From: Mesonia maritima
GTDB lineage: Bacteria > Bacteroidota > Bacteroidia > Flavobacteriales > Flavobacteriaceae
DNA: 64,000 nt
Assembly: GCF_042433895.1 (NCBI RefSeq)
Contig: NZ_JBHLUA010000012.1
Location: 620,001 to 684,000, forward strand
Direction: 5' to 3'
The notes below the pieces were generated by a model that did not search any database, was not told the DNA's origin, and saw nothing but the letters and a program-made list of their open reading frames with translations. This document shows, piece after piece, positions 17,762 through 25,946 of the stretch. Both the position numbers and the translations under genes were made by a program. How positions within the stretch are numbered: position 1 is the first letter of the stretch; each line of letters begins with the position of its first letter.

Positions 17762-18784
17762 ATGATCGAAAAGATTAAGAATTATATAGTTGAAGTTGAA
17801 AGTTTTACAGCCGATAAAGCCGAAGAAATAGAACAATTCAGAATTAAATTTTTAGGAAAAAAAGGAATTTTAAACGAGTTTTTTGCTGAATTTAAAAATG
17901 TACCGAACGAAGAAAAAAAAGAATTCGGGCAAAGCATTAATCAGTTAAAAACCGTCGCACAAGAAAAAGTTGATCAGCTTAAAAGTGATTTAGAAAGCAA
18001 GCAAGAAGAAAAAGGAATTTACGGCGATCTTTCCCGCCCTGGAGAACCTATAGAAATCGGTTCGCGCCATCCTATATCTATCGTTAAAAATCAGATTATT
18101 GAAATTTTTTCTAATATCGGCTTCAATGTTTCTGAAGGTCCTGAAATGGAAGACGATTGGCATAACTTTACAGCCTTAAACCTTCCGGAGTATCATCCCG
18201 CTCGTGATATGCAGGATACGTTTTTTATTCAAACCGATCCGGAAGAAATTTTATTAAGAACACACACTTCTAGTGTTCAGGTGCGATATATGGAAAACAA
18301 TAAGCCGCCCATTAGAACTATTTCACCAGGTAGGGTTTTCAGAAATGAAGCTATTTCTGCGCGTTCACACTGTATTTTTCACCAGGTAGAAGGTTTATAT
18401 ATTGATAAAGGTGTTTCGTTTGCAGATTTAAAGCAAACCTTATTGTATTTCACCAAGCAACTTTTTGGTAAATCTAAAATAAGACTTCGGCCTTCTTATT
18501 TTCCATTTACAGAGCCAAGTGCCGAAGTAGATATTTATTGGGGACTGGAAACCGAAACCGATTACAGAATTACCAAAGGAACCGGTTGGTTAGAAATTAT
18601 GGGCTGCGGAATGGTAGATCCTAACGTGCTAAAAAATTGTAATATCGACCCAAATGAATATTCCGGTTTCGCATTCGGAATGGGAATCGAACGTATTGCG
18701 ATGTTGCTCTATCAAATTGGCGATATTAGAATGTTTTACGAAAATGATGTACGCTTTTTAAAACAATTTAAATCTGTATTATAG
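17762..18784 (+). CDS. pheS: phenylalanine--tRNA ligase alpha subunit
   Basis: 340 residues, normal length for PheS. The N-terminal coiled coil is followed by class II synthetase motifs: HPISIVKNQIIEIFSNIGF (motif 1 region), RTISPGRVFRNEAISARSH (motif 2) and FAFGMGIERIAMLLY (motif 3). It pairs with PheT, not in this window, to charge tRNA-Phe. A TAACTTTG box at 17733-17740, 21 bp before the ATG, fits the -7 consensus. Confidence 0.98.
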   Translation: MIEKIKNYIVEVESFTADKAEEIEQFRIKFLGKKGILNEFFAEFKNVPNEEKKEFGQSINQLKTVAQEKVDQLKSDLESKQEEKGIYGDLSRPGEPIEIGSRHPISIVKNQIIEIFSNIGFNVSEGPEMEDDWHNFTALNLPEYHPARDMQDTFFIQTDPEEILLRTHTSSVQVRYMENNKPPIRTISPGRVFRNEAISARSHCIFHQVEGLYIDKGVSFADLKQTLLYFTKQLFGKSKIRLRPSYFPFTEPSAEVDIYWGLETETDYRITKGTGWLEIMGCGMVDPNVLKNCNIDPNEYSGFAFGMGIERIAMLLYQIGDIRMFYENDVRFLKQFKSVL

Positions 18785-18955
18785 ATGAAAAAATTTGGCT
18801 TTTTTGTATTAGCAATTATTGTATTGGGCGTCATTATTTACGTAACCTTTATCATCGCTTTATTAAAAATTACGATCGGATTAATTTTGTTAGCGGTTGC
18901 CGCAATAATTTTATCTGTAATTTATTTTAAAATTAAACATCGCTTAAACGATTAA
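18785..18955 (+). CDS. 56-residue membrane protein of unknown function
   Basis: An ATG directly after the pheS stop (TAG at 18782-18784) opens a 57-codon frame. The product begins MKKFGFFVLAIIVLGVIIY, continues with a second hydrophobic stretch (ITIGLILLAVAAIILSVIYF) and ends KIKHRLND. Two membrane helices with a short loop and a basic C-terminus are predicted. The zero spacing to pheS and 3-bp distance to the next TTG start argue that it is translated as part of a pheS operon. No family recognised. Confidence 0.7.
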   Translation: MKKFGFFVLAIIVLGVIIYVTFIIALLKITIGLILLAVAAIILSVIYFKIKHRLND

Positions 18956-18958
18956 ATT

Positions 18959-19354
18959 TTGAAAAAAGATATTAAAATTCCTGAAGTAAAAGGCGTTTAT
19001 TTAGCCGCGGTTCGTGAATGGAATAAAGATTTTAGAACACACGATTGGAATGTATATATTCTGAATGAAAACAATTTTGCTATCGAAACAGTATTAATTG
19101 TTTCTTCAGGTTCAAATAAAAAAGATGTTACTTCTACGATGCGGCATAGTTTAAAAATTTTACCGGCAAAATCCTTTGCGAAAGTAGAATTGCTTCAACC
19201 GGAAATTTTTAAGCTGAATAATGAATTTTCGGTCTCCTATTTTGCTGAAAATACAATGTTTCATAAAACCTTTGTGTTCAAGAAAAATACCATAAAAGAA
19301 TCAGCTCAAGGTAAAATCCCGTTGATGAAAGAAGAAGGAATTTTAGCTGATTAA
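18959..19354 (+). CDS. conserved protein of unknown function downstream of pheS
   Basis: 131 residues from a TTG start at 18959, three bases after the preceding small gene; no better ATG exists because the conserved-looking N-terminus (KKDIKIPEVKGVYLAAVREW) would be lost. The protein is soluble, mixed alpha/beta, with WNVYILNENNFAIETVLIV in the first half. It likely belongs to the pheS transcript. Function unknown. Confidence 0.75.
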   Translation: MKKDIKIPEVKGVYLAAVREWNKDFRTHDWNVYILNENNFAIETVLIVSSGSNKKDVTSTMRHSLKILPAKSFAKVELLQPEIFKLNNEFSVSYFAENTMFHKTFVFKKNTIKESAQGKIPLMKEEGILAD

Positions 19355-19396
19355 TAGTTTTTAAAAACTAGTCTAAAACATTTTAAAATTGAAAAA

Positions 19397-19837
19397 ATGA
19401 AGACGTTTTTTAAAGATATTTTTGAATATCATCATCATTTTAATCAGAAGTTAATTGAGCAACTTCAAACACATAAAAATGAATTTCCCGAACGAACGCT
19501 TCCACTTTTTTCCCATTGTTTAAACGCGCATCAAATCTGGAACGCTAGAATTACAGATAAAGAAAAATTCGGCGTTCATGAAGAACACACGTTAGAAAAA
19601 TGTAAACATTTGGATCGTAAGAATTATGAAGAAACACTTCAAATTTTAGAAGAACGACGTTTAGAAGAAAAAATAATCTATGCTAATTCAAAAGGAAGTG
19701 AATTCAGCAATTCTATTCAAGAGGTACTTTTTCATATTGCCAATCATTTTAGTCATCATAAAGGACAAATAATTTCAGATTTTAGACAAAGCGGAATAGA
19801 ACCCATTGTAACCGATTATATTTTTTATAAACGATAG
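19397..19837 (+). CDS. DinB-like four-helix protein
   Basis: 146 residues. The DinB superfamily metal site can be read as His in LNAHQIWNARI (near residue 50) and HFSHHKGQ (near residue 115), the usual H...HxxxH triad. DinB-like proteins include thiol-dependent transferases and many uncharacterised members; despite the name they are unrelated to DNA polymerase IV. Context gives no substrate. Confidence 0.82.
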   Translation: MKTFFKDIFEYHHHFNQKLIEQLQTHKNEFPERTLPLFSHCLNAHQIWNARITDKEKFGVHEEHTLEKCKHLDRKNYEETLQILEERRLEEKIIYANSKGSEFSNSIQEVLFHIANHFSHHKGQIISDFRQSGIEPIVTDYIFYKR

Positions 19838-19854
19838 TTTCAGTACAATTTCAG

Positions 19855-20751
19855 TTAACCTTTTTTTACTTTCCGCAAGTTCATTACTACAATTGAAAGA
19901 AGAATTAATAGAATTCCGATCCATTGCGAAAAAACTACACGTTCATCTAATATAAAATACGCCATTAAAACTGCAACGGGAAGTTCAATTGCCGTAATAA
20001 TTACTCCTAAACCTACATTTATTTTTGGCATTCCTGAAGTGAGTAAAATTGGCGGTAAAACCGCGCCGAGTAATGCTAAAATTGGTCCCCATTTTAGAAA
20101 AATTTCAGCATTAAATTGTTCAACTAAATTATGGGTGGTTAATAAAACTACAATTAATAATCCGCCGAGCATCATCCATTTACTTCTACTAATAGATGAT
20201 AAATTTAACGCCACTCGATTTGAAGTATAAATGGTTACGGTATAAGAAGCAGCCGCCAACAAACCGAGTAAGACGCCGGTTAAATCTAAGGTAATTTGTT
20301 CAAAGAAAACGTTGGTTGCTAAAAGAGTTCCGCTAATAATAATTAAAACGGAAATCGATTTTAAAAGTGTAGGAAATTTTTTAGATAATATTGCATCTAA
20401 TACAACGCCCATCCAAACGCTTTGCATGAGTAAAACAATTCCAATGGAAACGCTAATAAATTGTACTGCTAAATAATAAAAAATGCTGGTTAAACCCAGC
20501 GAAGTTCCGGCTAAAATTAATTGAATAATATTTTTTCGAGTCGGTTTTACTTTTCTTTTTGCTGAAGAACCTCTTTTTAATGCGAAATCTAAAACGACTA
20601 ATCCTAAATAGCCTAATAATAATTGTGCAAAGGTAACTTCGTACGGCGTAAAATTTTCCTGATAGGCTAATTTTACAAACGTGGTTAATACTCCGTAGCA
20701 AGATGCGCCAAGTGCGACTAAAATTCCTCCTTTTAAAGCTGAGTTTTTCAA
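19855..20751 (-). CDS. EamA/DMT family transporter
   Basis: 298 residues with ten predicted transmembrane helices in two EamA repeats (first repeat starting GGILVALGASCYGVLTTFVKL, second around ALSLLGLLAAASYTVTIY). Family members export metabolites or amino acids. The gene is convergent with the DinB-like gene and 21 bp downstream of gpsA on the same strand. Substrate unknown. Confidence 0.88.
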   Translation of the reverse strand: MKNSALKGGILVALGASCYGVLTTFVKLAYQENFTPYEVTFAQLLLGYLGLVVLDFALKRGSSAKRKVKPTRKNIIQLILAGTSLGLTSIFYYLAVQFISVSIGIVLLMQSVWMGVVLDAILSKKFPTLLKSISVLIIISGTLLATNVFFEQITLDLTGVLLGLLAAASYTVTIYTSNRVALNLSSISRSKWMMLGGLLIVVLLTTHNLVEQFNAEIFLKWGPILALLGAVLPPILLTSGMPKINVGLGVIITAIELPVAVLMAYFILDERVVFSQWIGILLILLSIVVMNLRKVKKG

Positions 20752-20772
20752 AAAATTAAAATATAAAGATGA

Positions 20773-21777
20773 TTAGTCGAGCTTGTCGGTAAGTTTTAAA
20801 AATACTTTTTTAGGATTTTTATTTTCATATAAAATACTGTAAACTGCATTTATAATGGGGGTTTTCGCTTTTTTCTTCTTCTTTGCTTTATTGATTTCAT
20901 AAGCGCTTTTTGCAGCGTAATAACCTTCAGCAACCATGCTCATTTCCATTTTTGCGCTTTTTACAGTATAGCCTTTTCCGATCATATTTCCGAACATTCT
21001 ATTTCGACTAAAAACGGAATATCCGGTTACTAATAAATCGCCTAAATAAGCTGAATCGTTAATGTTTCGTTTCATCTTATAGGTTTTTTTAATGTAGCGT
21101 TTCATTTCGCGAATGGCGTTACTCATTAATACACTCTGGAAATTATCACCATAACCCAATCCGTGGGCAATTCCGGCTGCAATGGCATAAATATTTTTAA
21201 GCATCGCGGCGTGTTCAGTTCCGATAATATCTTCACTGGTTTTACATTTTATATAATCGCTGTTTAAATATTTCACTAATAATTTCGCGTTATCTTCATT
21301 TGCACAGGCAATTGTAATGTAAGAAAGACGTTCGAGTGCAACTTCTTCTGCGTGGCAAGGTCCGGTAATTACGCCAATATTTTCAAATGGAATTTCGTAA
21401 TGTTCATTAAAATGTTCGCCTACAATGAGACTGGTTTCGGGAACAATTCCTTTTATTGCGCTAAAAATAATTTTGTCTTTTAGCGGAATACTTAATTTAT
21501 CTAATTCACTTTTAAGAAATGCTGAAGGAATAGCGAAAATAATAATATCTGCAGCGCTTACCGCTTCATCAATATTACTGGTAAGCTTTAATTGATTTAC
21601 ATCGAACTCTACAGAACTTAAATAATTCGGGTTATGGTCTTCTTTTCGAATATGTTCAAGTGCGATTTCATTTCGCATATACCAATGCACGTGATCTAAA
21701 TTTTCACAGAGCATTTTTACAATTGCTGTCGCCCAGCTTCCTCCGCCAATAACCGCAAATGTTGGGGTATTTTCCAT
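20773..21777 (-). CDS. gpsA: glycerol-3-phosphate dehydrogenase [NAD(P)+]
   Basis: About 334 residues from the ATG at 21777. It has the Rossmann motif FAVIGGGSWATAIVKML at the N-terminus, TGPCHAEEVA and the catalytic region HAAMLKNIYAIAAGIAHGLGYGDN. It makes sn-glycerol 3-phosphate for phospholipid synthesis. An upstream in-frame ATG at 21798 lies inside a TAttTTTG promoter box (21803-21796), so the second ATG is preferred, with a leader of about 12 bases. Confidence 0.95.
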   Translation of the reverse strand: MENTPTFAVIGGGSWATAIVKMLCENLDHVHWYMRNEIALEHIRKEDHNPNYLSSVEFDVNQLKLTSNIDEAVSAADIIIFAIPSAFLKSELDKLSIPLKDKIIFSAIKGIVPETSLIVGEHFNEHYEIPFENIGVITGPCHAEEVALERLSYITIACANEDNAKLLVKYLNSDYIKCKTSEDIIGTEHAAMLKNIYAIAAGIAHGLGYGDNFQSVLMSNAIREMKRYIKKTYKMKRNINDSAYLGDLLVTGYSVFSRNRMFGNMIGKGYTVKSAKMEMSMVAEGYYAAKSAYEINKAKKKKKAKTPIINAVYSILYENKNPKKVFLKLTDKLD

Positions 21778-21795
21778 AGTTGGATTTTTATTTTT

Positions 21796-21803
21796 CAAAA
21801 ATA
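21796..21803 (-). promoter_or_regulatory. candidate -7 box of gpsA
   Basis: Read on the - strand the sequence is TATTTTTG, matching TAnnTTTG. It overlaps the upstream candidate ATG of gpsA and so supports translation from 21777. No TTG at the expected -33 distance is visible. Confidence 0.5.
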
Positions 21804-21941
21804 CATAAATTTTAAGGCACGTCTATAAAGAGTTATGAAGAAGTCCGGGTAACTTTAACATTTTTAGCGCGAAACCAATACAATTTAAATCGAAAGGATT
21901 GCGTTAGTAGTATAGATTTTTTGGTTGGTTATTTAGTTAAG

Positions 21942-21976
21942 AGCCGTTTTACTGAAACTAATTCAGTAAAGCGGCT
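21942..21976. other. strong stem-loop between nadD and gpsA
   Basis: A 15-bp stem with a single G-T wobble (21942-21956 with 21962-21976; core GCCG...CGGC and ACTGAA/TTCAGT) closes a five-base loop. A short T-run (TTTT, 21976-21979) follows on the + side only, although the upstream genes are on the - strand. It could end the yicC-gmk-nadD transcript, or be the terminator of a short + strand RNA. The remaining ~150 bp of the gap show no ORF. Confidence 0.6.
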
Positions 21977-21996
21977 TTTGTAAGTTTTGAGTTGAA

Positions 21997-22584
21997 TTAT
22001 GAACGATAAAAATTCATTTCATCGATATATTCCCAAGCTTTTGTGGGCAATAACGGACGAATATCTTTTCCGTTTTTAATGGCTTTTCTTATAAAGGTGG
22101 AAGAAATTTCCATTACAGGAGCGTCGATTAAATGTACTTTTTCGTGGTTTCGTAAGGGCGATTCTTTTTTACTTTTTGTAATTCGCGGATAGACAAAAAT
22201 TTCATGCCGATCTAGAATTACTTCATTATTTTTCCATTTATGAAGCGTGTTTAAATTGTCTTCACCCATAATTAAAGCGAAATCTAACTCAGGATATTTT
22301 TCTTCTAAATGAACCAGCGTATTTACCGTATAATTGGGTTGCGGAAGTTTAAACTCTATATTCGACGGTTTAATATGATCGAAACTTTCAGTAGCACGAT
22401 AAACCAATTCGTACCGATGATAATCTTCTAATAATGAACTTTTTTTCTTAAACGGGTTGTGCGGCGTAACGACTAACCAAACTTCATCTAAAGCAGTAAA
22501 TTCTGCCATATGATTAGCAATTACCAAATGCCCAATATGAATTGGATTAAACGTACCGAAATAAAGACCTACTTTTTTTTTCAA
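21997..22584 (-). CDS. nadD: nicotinate-nucleotide adenylyltransferase
   Basis: 195 residues, typical length. The nucleotidyltransferase signature GTFNPIHIGHL (residues 10-20) and the C-terminal ISSTFIRKAI motif are present. The enzyme adenylates nicotinate mononucleotide in NAD synthesis. It is the last gene of a three-gene unit yicC-gmk-nadD, 6 bp after gmk, an order common in Flavobacteriia. Confidence 0.97.
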   Translation of the reverse strand: MKKKVGLYFGTFNPIHIGHLVIANHMAEFTALDEVWLVVTPHNPFKKKSSLLEDYHRYELVYRATESFDHIKPSNIEFKLPQPNYTVNTLVHLEEKYPELDFALIMGEDNLNTLHKWKNNEVILDRHEIFVYPRITKSKKESPLRNHEKVHLIDAPVMEISSTFIRKAIKNGKDIRPLLPTKAWEYIDEMNFYRS

Positions 22585-22590
22585 AACAAA

Positions 22591-23163
22591 TTATTGTTGA
22601 ATAAAGTTTTTTACCAACGTGTGCGCTTCATCTAGGGCTTTTTGTAAATCGTTGTTTACAATAATAAAATCGAATTGTGGCGCGGTTGCCATTTCAATAG
22701 AAGCTTTTGCAACACGCATGTTAATTCTATCGGCGGTTTCTGTCTTTCGTTTTTTGAGTCTTATTTTTAATTCCTCAATACTTGGTGGCTCTACAAAAAC
22801 AGCTAAGGTTCGTTCTGGATAAATGTGTTTTATATCTAAGCCGCCAACTACGTCAATATCAAAAACTACGTGTTTTCCGCTCGCCCAAATGCGTTCTACT
22901 TCACTTTTTAGCGTGCCGTAAAAATTATCGCGATAAACTTCTTCCCATTCTAAGAAATCATCATTTTTTATGTGCTGTTTAAATTCTTTAAGCGACATAA
23001 AATAATAATCTTCGCCATCCACTTCATCGCCTCTTGGTTCTCTTGAAGTCGCCGAAATTGAAAAATCGAGGTTAAGATCGGGTTGCTTTAATAAATGCTG
23101 AACAATCGTGGTTTTTCCTGATCCTGACGGCGCTGAGAATACAATTAATTTTCCTTCAATCAT
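22591..23163 (-). CDS. gmk: guanylate kinase
   Basis: 190 residues with the P-loop APSGSGKT at 11-18, and the GMP-binding segment ATSREPRGDEVDGEDYYF near residues 38-55. It phosphorylates GMP to GDP in the cytosol. Its start overlaps the yicC stop by one base (TAATG), indicating coupled translation. Confidence 0.97.
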   Translation of the reverse strand: MIEGKLIVFSAPSGSGKTTIVQHLLKQPDLNLDFSISATSREPRGDEVDGEDYYFMSLKEFKQHIKNDDFLEWEEVYRDNFYGTLKSEVERIWASGKHVVFDIDVVGGLDIKHIYPERTLAVFVEPPSIEELKIRLKKRKTETADRINMRVAKASIEMATAPQFDFIIVNNDLQKALDEAHTLVKNFIQQ

Positions 23164-24029
23164 TATAAAACGTTTAGCAATTGTTCTTTAATTTTTTCAA
23201 GCTCATCTTTCATTTGAACCACTACTTTTTGCATTGGCGCGTAATTGGATTTGCTTCCGATCGTGTTAATTTCCCGACCGATTTCTTGCCCGATAAAACC
23301 AAGTTTTTTTCCATTAGAATCTTCAGAATTTAGGCTTTCTTCAAAATAGTCTAAATGATTTTCTAAGCGAATTTTTTCTTCGGTAATGTCATATTTTTCA
23401 AGGTAATAAATCAATTCTTGTTCAAAACGATTTTCATCTACATTTTCTTTAAGCTCAGAAATTGCTTTTTGTAAACGCTCTTTTACACCTTCAATTCGCT
23501 CTGGATCTAGTTGAATTACTTCTTCTAAAAGTGCTTTTAAATTTTCGATGCGTGCTCTAAAATCTTTTTCTAATGCGTTTCCTTCATCAGAGCGGTATTG
23601 GTTTATTTCAACTAAGGCTTTTTCTACGCCGTTTTCTATGGTTTTAAACTCATCTTCATCAATCTCATCGCGTTCGGTTTGCAAAGCATCAGGCAAACGA
23701 ATGGCCATTTTTAGCAATTCAACATCATCTTTTCTTCCGGTTTCAGGAATCGCTTTTAATTGTTCCATATATTTCTTGACAACAGGCGCGTTTACTGAAG
23801 CTGAAGTTTCTTCACCAGTAATTTCTACATATAACGAAAAATCAACTTTTCCGCGAACCATATTTTTTGAAATTAAATTACGAAGCTGTAATTCTTTTTC
23901 GCGGTACTGCGATGGCATTCGCGCATTTAAATCTAAATTTTTGCTGTTAAGCGATTTAATTTCAATGGTAATTTTTTTATTCGGAAGCTCAACAATATGC
24001 TTTCCGAAACCTGTCATCGACTGGATCAT
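23163..24029 (-). CDS. YicC family endoribonuclease
   Basis: 288 residues with the N-terminal signature MIQSMTGFGK and the C-terminal GKKLGFIGQEIGREINTIGSK segment with conserved Glu and Asn residues. YicC proteins are endoribonucleases acting on RNA in the cytosol. It heads the yicC-gmk-nadD unit, with overlapping stop and start to gmk. Confidence 0.93.
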   Translation of the reverse strand: MIQSMTGFGKHIVELPNKKITIEIKSLNSKNLDLNARMPSQYREKELQLRNLISKNMVRGKVDFSLYVEITGEETSASVNAPVVKKYMEQLKAIPETGRKDDVELLKMAIRLPDALQTERDEIDEDEFKTIENGVEKALVEINQYRSDEGNALEKDFRARIENLKALLEEVIQLDPERIEGVKERLQKAISELKENVDENRFEQELIYYLEKYDITEEKIRLENHLDYFEESLNSEDSNGKKLGFIGQEIGREINTIGSKSNYAPMQKVVVQMKDELEKIKEQLLNVL

Positions 24030-24164
24030 CTTTTCTTTATATTAAAAGTTGCGCAAATTTACGGAAAATTATTTCGCTAGAATTTTCAGGTCACGGAAAT
24101 TAGAAATTGTGATTCTTTTGCTATGCTTGCATAATAATTATTTTTATTTTTACTGAAAAAAGAA

Positions 24165-24644
24165 ATGTATTTAAAAGAATTTGAAATCCGTTGGAGCGAT
24201 ATAGATGCAAATAGACATTTGGCGAATTCATCTTACCTGAATTTTATGAGTCACACGCGAATGAGCTATTTAATTGAAAACGGTTTTGGGCAAAAAGAGC
24301 TTTCGAAACATAATATTGGTCCGGTAGTTTTTTACGAACATATTTATTATTTTAAAGAAATATTAGCTGAAAAACCAGTAAAAGTTTCCTTAGAGTTAAA
24401 AGGACTTTCTGAAAACGGAATGTTTTTCGAATTTCTCCATAATATTTACGACCATAACGGAAAAAATTGCGCGCGTTGCGAAATGATGGGTTCGTGGATC
24501 GATTTAGAAACGAGAAAATTAATCGATCTTCCTGAAAAATTACTTCAGAATTTAGAACATCTCGATAAAACGGAAGATTTTAAAGTTCTTACCAAAGAAG
24601 ACACAAGAAAATACAATGTAAAACCGGAAGATTTAAAATTGTAA
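24165..24644 (+). CDS. acyl-CoA thioesterase, hotdog fold (4HBT)
   Basis: 159 residues with the 4-hydroxybenzoyl-CoA thioesterase pattern FEIRWSDIDANRHLANSSYL, where the Asp of SDIDANRH aligns with the usual catalytic Asp. It probably hydrolyses acyl-CoA; the acyl group is unknown. It is convergent with the next gene with no spacer: its stop ends at 24644 and the neighbour's stop begins at 24645. Confidence 0.88.
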   Translation: MYLKEFEIRWSDIDANRHLANSSYLNFMSHTRMSYLIENGFGQKELSKHNIGPVVFYEHIYYFKEILAEKPVKVSLELKGLSENGMFFEFLHNIYDHNGKNCARCEMMGSWIDLETRKLIDLPEKLLQNLEHLDKTEDFKVLTKEDTRKYNVKPEDLKL

Positions 24645-24998
24645 TTATTCAGCTAAATAATTTTTGATTTCTTGCACGGTTTTTTTACTGTTTCCTACAA
24701 AGATTTTGTCTTCAAACAGAAAAACGGGACGTTTTAAAAAAGTATAATGTTCTAGCAATAATGTTTTGTAATCTTTTTCAGAAAGGTTTTTGTTTTTTAA
24801 ATCACGCTTTTTATAAAGTTGCGCGCGTTTATTAAAAAGCGCTTCGTAACTATTTGTTTTTTCGTGTAATTTTTTGAGTTGATTTTCAGTTAACGGTTCT
24901 TTTTTTATGTCCTGTTTTTCTAGGTCTTCCGGTAAATCTATTTCTTTTAAAATACGTTTGCAGGTATCGCAGGTAGAAAGGTAAAATACTTTTTTCAA
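24645..24998 (-). CDS. ArsC/Spx-like thioredoxin-fold protein
   Basis: 117 residues, the size of ArsC-type reductases. The N-terminus FYLSTCDTCKRIL carries a CxxC (Cys10, Cys13), and LFEDKIFVGNSKKTVQEI near the C-terminus matches the family. Classical arsenate reductases have one catalytic Cys and three Arg residues that I cannot clearly place, so an Spx-like or glutaredoxin-like role is equally possible. No arsenic genes are nearby. Confidence 0.8.
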   Translation of the reverse strand: MKKVFYLSTCDTCKRILKEIDLPEDLEKQDIKKEPLTENQLKKLHEKTNSYEALFNKRAQLYKKRDLKNKNLSEKDYKTLLLEHYTFLKRPVFLFEDKIFVGNSKKTVQEIKNYLAE

Positions 24999-25051
24999 GA
25001 GTTTCTTTTTTTAATTTTATTCAGTTGAAAATCTATTTTTTTGAATTCTGA

Positions 25052-25852
25052 CTAATAATTAACCCAATTTTTCACTTCGCTTTTCGGTAAAGAAAGTTGC
25101 AATTCGCCTTCAGCATAACTTGCAGCTTCGTAACGATTGTAGACAAAATGAATACTATCGTTGGTAAAAGCCATATTTTCTGGAAGCGTAAAGGTGTTAT
25201 TTTCAAAGAAAAATCCGGTACTGTTAATGGGAGAATTCATTGGAATATTAAACTTTTTTCTGAACTTTTTTTCAGCATAATTAGTAAATGCCGTTTTATC
25301 TGAAATTAAATCAGCTTGTGCTAATGCTTCACCGGTTTTTGCGTTAAAATGCTGATAACGCGTAGCACCGTAACCGTGAGCGCCGCCGGTGAATAAATAG
25401 AAAGAGGTTTCAACTACAATTAACGAATCATTTCTAAAACGAATGTTTTGCGAAACTTCCGCTTCATATTCTGCCGGACTTTCAGGAAATTCTTTTTTAA
25501 ACGAAAAATAATCATCTACAAAATTCTTTACCGCATCTTGCAAATTATCGGGAGAAGGTTTTTCTTCTTCCGGCGAACTAAAAATTTTGATGAGGTTATT
25601 TTCGTTTACCGAATTAATTTTTTCGGCAATCGCCGGCTTATTTTCAGCTTTTAAGTAACTCACTTGAACGCGAGGGCAATCTTTTTCTTCACAAGTTTCA
25701 AAATCTTTTCCATCGATGGCTACCGTAATAAAATCTAGCGATTCTTCTATAGGTTCAGTGATTTTTTGGTCGTTCGATTTATCTTCTTTTTTATCATCTA
25801 AACAACTGGTAGTCGCGAGTATAATTCCCAGTAATACAATTATTTTTTTCAT
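25052..25852 (-). CDS. lipoprotein with DUF4163/DUF3298 domains
   Basis: 266 residues with a lipoprotein signal (LGIILATTSC, Cys17). The body contains the DUF4163-like part (ITVAIDGKDFETCEEKDCPRVQVSYL) and a DUF3298 region (SFYLFTGGAHGYGATRYQHFN, then GEALAQADLISD). This architecture is shared with RsiV-type lysozyme-binding anti-sigma factors, but here there is no transmembrane anti-sigma part. Likely attached to the periplasmic face of a membrane; function unknown. Confidence 0.85.
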   Translation of the reverse strand: MKKIIVLLGIILATTSCLDDKKEDKSNDQKITEPIEESLDFITVAIDGKDFETCEEKDCPRVQVSYLKAENKPAIAEKINSVNENNLIKIFSSPEEEKPSPDNLQDAVKNFVDDYFSFKKEFPESPAEYEAEVSQNIRFRNDSLIVVETSFYLFTGGAHGYGATRYQHFNAKTGEALAQADLISDKTAFTNYAEKKFRKKFNIPMNSPINSTGFFFENNTFTLPENMAFTNDSIHFVYNRYEAASYAEGELQLSLPKSEVKNWVNY

Positions 25853-25893
25853 TTCTTTTTCATGTTAAACTGCCATTAAAGATAATATGTATT

Positions 25894-25924
25894 TTGTTTA
25901 TGCCCAAAGCGAATGCTACATTTG
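25894..25924 (+). promoter_or_regulatory. Bacteroidetes-type promoter of the cystathionine gamma-synthase gene
   Basis: TTG at 25894-25896 and TACATTTG at 25917-25924, with a 20-bp spacer, match the -33/-7 consensus. The predicted start near 25931 leaves a leader of about 16 bases, too short for a riboswitch. Confidence 0.7.
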
Positions 25925-25946
25925 CTAAAATCCTTAAATAAAAATT

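Noticed and set aside
25853..25946. Possible SAM riboswitch in front of metB
   Set aside because: The predicted transcript leader is only about 16 bases, too short for any known SAM-responsive element.
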